From JBFKAV01 sp041621405 (lineage in GTDB: Bacteria; Pseudomonadota; Alphaproteobacteria; Rhodobacterales; Rhodobacteraceae), in NCBI GenBank assembly GCA_041621405.1, contig JBFKAV010000066.1, forward strand, positions 1 to 18,723: a DNA stretch of 18,723 bases. The letters run 5' to 3'. The notes beneath the pieces were generated by a model. That model saw nothing but the letters and a program-made list of their open reading frames with translations. It searched no databases and was not told the origin of the DNA. Each line of letters starts with the position of its first letter. Positions within the stretch are counted from its first letter, which is position 1. Shown in pieces: positions 13,044-18,723 of the stretch. A program made the translations under genes and the position numbers.

Positions 13044-16010
13044 ATGTCGCACCGCACCGCCGCTCCCGCTCCCGACCCGCCGCTCCCGGCGGCGCCCTTC
13101 GCCGAGCTCTCGGCGACCTCGAACTTCACCTTCCTCACCGGCGGCTCGCACCCCGAGGAGCTGATCGAGCGCGCCGCGCTGATGGGGCTCCCGGCGCTCG
13201 CCATCGCTGACGGGAACTCGGTCGCCGGCATCGTCCGCGCCCATACCCACGCCCGCGAGATCGCCCGCGCCGTGGCCCTGCGCCGCGTCGCGCTTGCGCG
13301 CGACGGCCCGATCGGCCCGCCAGCGCCCGCCGGCCTGCCGCCGGCGCCGGCACTTGACCTCGACTGCACCCCGCGCCTGCTTCCTGCCACCCGCATCGTG
13401 CTCACCGACGGCTTCACCACCACGGCGCTGCCCACGACCCGTGCCGCCTGGGGCCGGCTCTGCCGGCTGATCTCGGTGGGCCGGCTCCGCGCCAAGAAGG
13501 GCGCCTGCTCGCTTGGCCTCGACGACCTCCTGGAGTGGGGCGAGGGGATGGAGCTCCTGCTCCACCCGCCACAGGCGCCGACGCCGCCTGGCGGCGCGGG
13601 CGCGTGGCTGCCCCAGGCGCAGAGGCTCGCGCGCCGCTTCGCACCCCATGTCTCGCTCCTGATGGCGCCGGCCTATGACGGCGCCGATGCCGCCCGCTTC
13701 GCCCGGCTTTCCCGCCTCGCCGGGAAGATCGGCATCCCCACCGTCGCCTCGGCGCTGCCGCTCATGCACCACGGCCGGCGGCGCAAGCTCTGCGACGTCA
13801 TGACCGCGATTCGCGAGGGCCTGAGGGTCGACCGCCTCGGCCGGGCGGCGCTGGCGAACGGCGAGCGCCGGCTGCGCTCCGAGGCGGAGATGCTGCGCCT
13901 CTTCGCCGGTCACGAGGCGGCGGTGCACCGCGCCGGTGCGCTCGCCGCGAAGCTCGCCTTCTCGCTGGACGAGCTCAGCTACGACTACCCCTCCGAGATC
14001 GCCGACGGCGAGACCCCCGCCGCGCGGCTTTCCCGCCTCGCCCGCGCCGGGCTCGACTGGCGCTACCCTTCCGGCGCGCCGGAACGGGTGCAGAACATGC
14101 TCGAGCACGAGCTCAGGCTGATCGCCAAGCTCAAGTACGAGCCCTACTTCCTCACCGTCCACGACATCGTCGCCTTCGCCCGCTCCCGCGGCATCCTCTG
14201 CCAGGGCCGCGGCTCGGCGGCGAACTCGGTCACCTGCTACGCGCTCGGCGTCACCTCGGTCTCCCCCGAGATCGGCTCCATGGTGTTCGAGCGCTTCGTC
14301 TCCGAGGCGAGAGACGAGCCGCCCGACATCGACGTCGACTTCGAGCACGAGCGCCGCGAGGAGGTGATCCAGCACATCTACGAGAAATACGGCCGCCACC
14401 GCGCGGGCCTCTGCGCCACGGTGATCCACTATCGCGGCAAGCGCGCGGTGCGCGAAGTGGGCAAGGCGATGGGGCTTTCGGAGGACACGCTCGCGGCGAT
14501 GTCGTCGCAGATCTGGGGCTTCGGCGCGTTCCGGAGCGCCGAGGAGGCGCGGCTTCGCGAGATCGGGCTCGACCCCGCCGACCCCCGCCTGCGCCAGACG
14601 CTGGAGCTGATCGCCGAGATCCAGGGCTTCCCCCGCCACCTCTCGCAGCACGTCGGCGGCTTCGTCATCACCGAGGGAAGGCTCGACGAGCTGGTGCCGG
14701 TCGAGAACGCCACCATGGAGGACCGCACCGTCATCCCCTGGGACAAGGACGACATCGACGCCTTGAAGATCCTCAAGGTCGACGTCCTGGCGCTCGGCAT
14801 GCTCTCCTGCATCCGCAAGGCCTTCGAGCTTCTGCAGCTGCACCACCGGCTCGACTACACGCTGGCGACGCTGCCGCCCGAGGACCCGGAGACCTACGAC
14901 ATGCTCTGCAAGGCCGATAGCTTGGGCGTGTTCCAGGTGGAAAGCCGGGCGCAGATGAACTTCCTGCCGCGGATGCGGCCCCGCACCTTCTACGACCTGG
15001 TGATCCAGGTGGCGATCATCCGCCCCGGCCCGATCCAGGGCGACATGGTGCATCCCTTCATCCGCCGGCGGAACGGCGAGGAGGAGGTGCGCTTTCCTTC
15101 CGACGCGCTCGGCCAGGTGCTCGGCAAGACCCTCGGCGTGCCCTTGTTCCAGGAGCAGGCGATGCAGATCGCCATCGTCGGCGCGGGGTTTTCGCCCGAG
15201 GAGGCCGACCGGCTGCGCCGCTCGCTGGCGACGTTCAAGAAGCACGGCTCGGTCAGCGAGTTCGAGGGCCGCTTCATGGCCGGCATGCGCAGGAACGGCT
15301 ACGACGAGGACTTCGCGGCCCGCTGCTTCGCCCAGATCGAGGGCTTCGGCAGCTACGGCTTCCCCGAGAGCCACGCCGCGAGCTTCGCGCACCTCGTCTA
15401 CGCCTCGGCCTGGCTCAAGCGCCACCACCCGGGCATCTTCGCCTGCGCGCTTCTCAACTCCCAGCCGATGGGCTTCTACGCCCCGGCGCAGATCGTCCGC
15501 GAGGCGCGCGAGCACGGCGTCGAGGTACGGCCGCCTTGCATCAATTCGAGCTTCCGGGACTGCACGATGGAGACCGACGGCCACGGCGGCCTCGCGCTCC
15601 GGCTCGGCTTCCGCCAGATCAAGGGGCTGAAGGAGGACGACGCCCACTGGATCGCCGCCGCCCGCGGCAACGGCTACCAGCGGCCCGAGGACGTCTGGCG
15701 CCGCGCCGGGGTGAGCCCCAGGGCGGTGACGCTCCTGGCCGAGGCCGACGCCTTCGCCGCGCTCGGGCTTTCCCGCCGCGAGGCGCTCTGGGCCGCGAAG
15801 GCGCTCTCGGGGGAAACCCCCCTGCCGCTCTTCGCCGGCGACCTCGACGGTGAGGGCGTCGTGGAACCGGCCACGATCCTGAAACAGATGACGCTGGGCG
15901 AGGAGATCGTCGAGGATTACGTAGCGATGCGTCTCACGCTGCGGGCGCATCCGCTGGCGCTCCTGCGCCACCGGCTCACGCCGGCACCCGCCGCGCACCA
16001 CGCGGCGTGA
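13044..16010 (+). CDS. dnaE2: Error-prone DNA polymerase DnaE2 (ImuC), C-terminally short
   Basis: 988 residues from the ATG at 13044. The frame also offers a GTG at 13023, but that codon lies inside the LexA box, so the ATG is preferred. The N-terminal PHP domain (SNFTFLTGGSHPEELIERA, IADGNSVAGIVRAH) is of the DnaE2 type. The polymerase core holds the catalytic aspartates Asp428 and Asp430 (PDIDVDFEH) and Asp580 (KVDVLALGML), the CQGRGSAANS loop, and the thumb/finger motifs IRPGPIQG, FQEQAMQIAI and GSYGFPESHAASFA. Translesion synthesis after DNA damage is its known role, together with ImuA and ImuB. Neither partner is next to it here. The chain stops at HPLALLRHRLT plus a short tail, where family members go on for about 90-100 residues into an OB-fold. 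A loop rich in Pro/Ala (about 90-110) interrupts the PHP region. Confidence 0.95.
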   Translation: MSHRTAAPAPDPPLPAAPFAELSATSNFTFLTGGSHPEELIERAALMGLPALAIADGNSVAGIVRAHTHAREIARAVALRRVALARDGPIGPPAPAGLPPAPALDLDCTPRLLPATRIVLTDGFTTTALPTTRAAWGRLCRLISVGRLRAKKGACSLGLDDLLEWGEGMELLLHPPQAPTPPGGAGAWLPQAQRLARRFAPHVSLLMAPAYDGADAARFARLSRLAGKIGIPTVASALPLMHHGRRRKLCDVMTAIREGLRVDRLGRAALANGERRLRSEAEMLRLFAGHEAAVHRAGALAAKLAFSLDELSYDYPSEIADGETPAARLSRLARAGLDWRYPSGAPERVQNMLEHELRLIAKLKYEPYFLTVHDIVAFARSRGILCQGRGSAANSVTCYALGVTSVSPEIGSMVFERFVSEARDEPPDIDVDFEHERREEVIQHIYEKYGRHRAGLCATVIHYRGKRAVREVGKAMGLSEDTLAAMSSQIWGFGAFRSAEEARLREIGLDPADPRLRQTLELIAEIQGFPRHLSQHVGGFVITEGRLDELVPVENATMEDRTVIPWDKDDIDALKILKVDVLALGMLSCIRKAFELLQLHHRLDYTLATLPPEDPETYDMLCKADSLGVFQVESRAQMNFLPRMRPRTFYDLVIQVAIIRPGPIQGDMVHPFIRRRNGEEEVRFPSDALGQVLGKTLGVPLFQEQAMQIAIVGAGFSPEEADRLRRSLATFKKHGSVSEFEGRFMAGMRRNGYDEDFAARCFAQIEGFGSYGFPESHAASFAHLVYASAWLKRHHPGIFACALLNSQPMGFYAPAQIVREAREHGVEVRPPCINSSFRDCTMETDGHGGLALRLGFRQIKGLKEDDAHWIAAARGNGYQRPEDVWRRAGVSPRAVTLLAEADAFAALGLSRREALWAAKALSGETPLPLFAGDLDGEGVVEPATILKQMTLGEEIVEDYVAMRLTLRAHPLALLRHRLTPAPAAHHAA

Positions 16011-16068
16011 GGTCGAAGATCGTTCGCAGGATTCCCAAGAAAGCGCAAGATTCTTCGAAGCGTCCACA

Positions 16069-16089
16069 TTATCCACAGAGTTATCCACA
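16069..16089 (+). promoter_or_regulatory. Pair of consensus DnaA boxes
   Basis: TTATCCACA occurs twice, at 16069-16077 and 16081-16089, in the same orientation with 3 bases between. Both match the consensus DnaA box exactly. A weaker third copy (GCGTCCACA, 16060-16068) abuts on the left. They lie in the 123-base gap between the convergent dnaE2 and mtaB genes, in locally AT-richer DNA. Confidence 0.8.
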
Positions 16090-16133
16090 GCATGGACTCG
16101 CAATCCCCGAATCTTCTCAGACGCCACGGACCC

Positions 16134-17393
16134 TCAAACCAGCAGCCGCGCGCCGTCCTGCCCGGAAATCCGCGCCGCCACGACGGCCCCCTCGCGCTGC
16201 GGCGCGGCGAAGGTCACCTCGGCGAACTGCTCGGTCCGTCCCATCGTCGAGCTCTCGGTCAGCACCCGGTGCGTCCGGCCGACCTGCGCGGCGAGGTGGC
16301 GCGCCACGGCAGCCTCCCCGGCGCCACGGAGCCGCGCCGCGCGCTGGCGGATCTCAGCGCCCGGAACCTGCGGCATACGTGCCGCCGGAGTGCCCTCCCG
16401 CACCGAGTAGGGGAAGACGTGGAGCCAGGTCAGCCCGCAATCCTCGACGAGCCGCAGCGAATTCCCGAACGCCGCCTCGCTTTCGGTGGGGAAGCCCGCG
16501 ATGATGTCGGCGCCAAAGGCGATGTCGGGGCGCAGCGCTCGCGCCTCCTCGCAGAACCGGATTGCGTCGTCCCTCAAGTGGCGCCGCTTCATCCGCTTCA
16601 GGATCAGATCGTCGCCCGATTGCAGCGAGAGGTGCAGATGCGGCATGAGACGCGGCTCCGTGGCGATCGCCTCCATCAACGCCGGATCGGCTTCGATCTG
16701 GTCGATCGACGATATCCTGAGCCGGGGCACGGAGGTCAGCCGCAGGATCCGCCGCACAAGGTCGCCGAGCCGGGGCGCGCCGGGCAGGTCGGCGCCCCAG
16801 GAGGTGAGGTCGACACCGGTCAGCACCACCTCGTTGAAGCCCCGGTCGACGAGGCGCGAGATCTGTTCGACCACCACCCCCGCCGGGACCGAGCGCGAAT
16901 TGCCCCGCCCGTACGGGATGATGCAGAACGTGCAGCGGTGGTCGCAGCCGTTCTGAACCTGCACGTAGGCACGGTGCCGGCCGAAGCCGTCGATCAGGTG
17001 GCCGGCGGTCTCGGTCACCGACATGATGTCGTCGACCTGCACCCGCTCGGTCTCGCCGATGAAACCCGGGGCGAGGGCCGTCCAGGTCTCGGGGCGCATC
17101 TTCTCGGCGTTGCCGATCACGCGAGAGACCTCGGGCATCGCCGCGAAGGTCTCGGGCTCGACCTGCGCCGCGCAGCCGGTGACGATCAGCACCGCCTTGG
17201 GGTGCGCGCGCCGCAGCCGGCGGATCTCCTGCTTGGCCTTCCTGACCGCCTCGGCGGTCACCGCGCAGGTGTTGACCACCACCGCGCCCTCGACGCCGGC
17301 GGCCGCGGCGAGCTCCTTCATCGCCTCGGTCTCGTAGGCGTTGAGCCGGCAGCCGAGGGTCGAGAACACCGGCGGGCGCTGCGGGGCGTTCAT
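16134..17393 (-). CDS. mtaB: tRNA (N6-threonylcarbamoyladenosine(37)-C2)-methylthiotransferase
   Basis: 419 residues of the MiaB/RimO/MtaB family. The N-terminal methylthiotransferase domain has the three cysteines of the auxiliary iron-sulfur cluster (Cys15 in STLGCRLNAYE, Cys43 in NTCAVT, Cys74 in TGCAAQ). The radical SAM domain has the CxxxCxxC site (Cys150, Cys154, Cys157 in NGCDHRCTFC), followed by IIPYGRGNSRS, and later HLHLSLQSGDD and GADIIAGFPTE. A short TRAM-like end (LTESSTMGRTEQFAEV) closes it. The LGCRLN and TGC-AQ variants point to MtaB, which adds a methylthio group to t6A37 of tRNAs reading ANN codons. The ATG at 17393 overlaps the dapF stop (ATGA), so the two are co-translated. 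The longer open frame upstream lies within dapF. Confidence 0.92.
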   Translation of the reverse strand: MNAPQRPPVFSTLGCRLNAYETEAMKELAAAAGVEGAVVVNTCAVTAEAVRKAKQEIRRLRRAHPKAVLIVTGCAAQVEPETFAAMPEVSRVIGNAEKMRPETWTALAPGFIGETERVQVDDIMSVTETAGHLIDGFGRHRAYVQVQNGCDHRCTFCIIPYGRGNSRSVPAGVVVEQISRLVDRGFNEVVLTGVDLTSWGADLPGAPRLGDLVRRILRLTSVPRLRISSIDQIEADPALMEAIATEPRLMPHLHLSLQSGDDLILKRMKRRHLRDDAIRFCEEARALRPDIAFGADIIAGFPTESEAAFGNSLRLVEDCGLTWLHVFPYSVREGTPAARMPQVPGAEIRQRAARLRGAGEAAVARHLAAQVGRTHRVLTESSTMGRTEQFAEVTFAAPQREGAVVAARISGQDGARLLV

Positions 17394-18229
17394 GCGAGTG
17401 CCGCCAGGAACTCGGACGTGAGAACGCCGTCGCAGACATGCATGGTCGGCCCGGTCATCCAGACGCCGTCGTCCCGCCAGTCGACCTCGAGCGTGCCGCC
17501 ATCGACCCGCACCGTTACCTTCCGGCCCGTCAGCCCCCGGCGCGCGGCGGCCACCGCGGCGGCGCAGGCGCAGGAGCCCGAGGCGAGCGTGATGCCGGTT
17601 CCGCGCTCCCAGATCCTGAGCCGGATCTCGGTCGGCGAGAGCACCTGCACCACCTCCACGTTGGTGCGTTCGGGGAACAGCGGATGGTGCTCGTAGCGGG
17701 CGCCGAACTCGGCAAGCGGCACGATCTCGGCATCCGCGACGAAGAACGTGCAATGCGGGTTGCCCATGCCGGTGCCGACCGGCGCTCCCTCGATCGGCAG
17801 CTCGGCGGTATCAATCTCCTCGGCCAGGGGGATCTCCGCCCAGTCGAGGATCGGCGCGCCCATATTCACCGCGGTAAGCCCGCCGCCCGCGTCCTCGGCG
17901 GCGAGCAACCCGCGCTCGGTGCGGATCGTGAGCCGCGACTTGCCGGTGAGCCGCATCTCGCGGGCCGCGATGCAGCGGGTGGCGTTGCCGCAGGTCGCGC
18001 TCTCGGAGCCGTCGGCGTTCCAGAAGCTGAGCCGGAGGTCGGCGCCGGGATCCTCGTCGATCACCGCAAGCTGGTCGAAGCCCACGCCGCGGTGCCGGTC
18101 GCCCAGCGCGCGGGCCAGCTCTGCCGTGACATGCGCGGCCACGCTCCGCCGGTCGATGACCACGAAGTCGTTTCCCAGCCCGTGCATCTTCAGGAAGGGC
18201 AGTCCAGCCTTGTTCCCAGGTTCGCGCAT
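17390..18229 (-). CDS. dapF: Diaminopimelate epimerase with atypical second active-site motif
   Basis: 279 residues, normal for DapF, which interconverts LL- and meso-diaminopimelate for lysine and peptidoglycan. Family motifs are present: KMHGLGNDFVVID (14-26), FDQLAVI, the first active-site block FWNADGSESATCGNATRC with Cys80, GTGMGNPHC (152-160), and the ERGTGITL run (208-215). At the second active-site block, where ACGSGACA is expected, the sequence reads ASGSCACA. The usual catalytic Cys position is Ser217, and a Cys stands at 220 in place of a Gly. The base sequence is unambiguous there. Upstream, 129 bases separate it from a divergent glycosyltransferase. Gene identity is secure; whether the substitution matters is open. 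The ATG at 18229 is chosen because the family N terminus follows it; the frame stays open further upstream without similarity. Confidence 0.93.
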   Translation of the reverse strand: MREPGNKAGLPFLKMHGLGNDFVVIDRRSVAAHVTAELARALGDRHRGVGFDQLAVIDEDPGADLRLSFWNADGSESATCGNATRCIAAREMRLTGKSRLTIRTERGLLAAEDAGGGLTAVNMGAPILDWAEIPLAEEIDTAELPIEGAPVGTGMGNPHCTFFVADAEIVPLAEFGARYEHHPLFPERTNVEVVQVLSPTEIRLRIWERGTGITLASGSCACAAAVAAARRGLTGRKVTVRVDGGTLEVDWRDDGVWMTGPTMHVCDGVLTSEFLAALA

Positions 18230-18358
18230 GGGCGGGCATATACGCGCTCGCGAACGGCGAATCCAGCGGCAGCAGGGGCCGCGCCCAATCCCGCTCTCGC
18301 CTTGCCCGCCGCCGCGTGCTATCGCGCGGCCCGAAGCACGTCTAGAAGGAGCGGCGGG

Positions 18359-18723
18359 ATGGCGCGCGAAACGCCCACCCTCTCCATCGTCATTCCGATG
18401 AAGAACGAGGCGGAGAACGCCGAGGCGCTCCTCAAGGAGATCGCCGAGGTCGGCGCCGGGTTGCCGCCCTACGAGGTCATCGTCGTCGACGACGGCTCCA
18501 GCGACGACACCGCCGCGGTCGTCATCCGGCTCGCCGCGGAGGATCCGCACCTGAGGCTGATCCGGCACCCGCAGTCCGGCGGGCAGAGCGCGGCGGTCCA
18601 CTCCGGCGTGCTGGACGCGAAGGGTGCGATCATCGCCACCCTCGACGGCGACGGCCAGAACCCGCCGGCCGACCTGCCGAAGCTGGTCGCGCCGCTCCTC
18701 GAGGACGGCTCGCCCTGGCTCGG
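18359..18723 (+). CDS. Family 2 glycosyltransferase, N-terminal 121 residues (partial)
   Basis: The frame runs off the window end. The visible part is a GT-A fold start: LSIVIPMKNEAENAEALL (8-25), VIVVDDGSSDDT with the nucleotide-binding aspartates, GGQSAAVHSGV, and the metal-binding DGDGQNPPADLPKL. The DGDGQ(N/D)PP variant is common in dolichyl- or undecaprenyl-phosphate sugar transferases, so a polyprenyl-phosphate mannosyl/glucosyltransferase is likely. Whether it has a C-terminal membrane part cannot be seen. AAGGAG at 18346-18351, 7 bases before the ATG, is an excellent ribosome binding site. It is divergent from dapF with a 129-base gap in which no clear promoter was recognised. Confidence 0.9.
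   Translation, partial: MARETPTLSIVIPMKNEAENAEALLKEIAEVGAGLPPYEVIVVDDGSSDDTAAVVIRLAAEDPHLRLIRHPQSGGQSAAVHSGVLDAKGAIIATLDGDGQNPPADLPKLVAPLLEDGSPWL

Noticed and set aside
13011..16127. Very long open frame on the minus strand opposite dnaE2
   Set aside because: It mirrors dnaE2 codon structure (GC-rich third positions leave the complement open), has no recognisable domain, and dnaE2 is certain.
16092..17696. 534-codon + strand frame over mtaB
   Set aside because: Antisense shadow; mtaB has the full radical SAM and cluster cysteines.
1..18723. CRISPR arrays, tRNA or rRNA genes, complete insertion sequences
   Set aside because: No regularly spaced repeats, no cloverleaf or rRNA signatures, and no intact transposase or terminal inverted repeats were seen on either strand.

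Overview
The window is high-GC DNA from an alphaproteobacterium, most likely a member of the Rhodobacteraceae/Paracoccaceae. The inference rests on the gene order (gpmI-envC-like-ctpA ... rppH; dapF-mtaB), a GAAC-N7-GAAC type SOS box, DnaE2 rather than Pol IV/V genes, and the codon bias. I could not run any search, so the family-level placement is inference.

Left part (1-2655): the 3' end of gpmI, then a degenerate LytM/EnvC-type murein hydrolase activator and the S41 protease ctpA. All three are on the + strand, overlapping or nearly so, and read as one operon. Two strong hairpins close it.

Accessory block (about 2714-6999): an SLC13-family permease with two RCK/TrkA-C domains, then a small mercury cassette. 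On the minus strand it holds merT, merP and a GDCCVxC-type cysteine-rich mini-protein; merR is divergent. Between merR and merT lies a typical MerR-type promoter with a 19-bp spacer spanned by a 21-bp palindrome. No merA (mercuric reductase) is present. The block has a less GC-biased look and decayed-looking flanks. It separates ctpA from rppH, which I recall as neighbours in related genomes, so it looks like an insertion.

Middle part (7000-12776): rppH, a SAM-dependent methyltransferase, a large YjbH-like outer-membrane protein, a YjbF/GfcB-like lipoprotein (GTGA overlap with yjbH) and a bifunctional manC (GDP-mannose synthesis plus cupin isomerase domain). The last three make an exopolysaccharide supply/export module.

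Right part (12777-18723): a 270-bp hairpin-rich spacer leads to an SOS-box-controlled, stand-alone dnaE2 that appears to lack its C-terminal OB-fold. Two consensus DnaA boxes 3 bp apart follow, in the convergent gap before mtaB. mtaB and dapF form a minus-strand pair with an ATGA overlap; DapF shows an unusual active-site motif (ASGSC where ACGxG is expected). The window ends in the first 121 codons of a family 2 glycosyltransferase.
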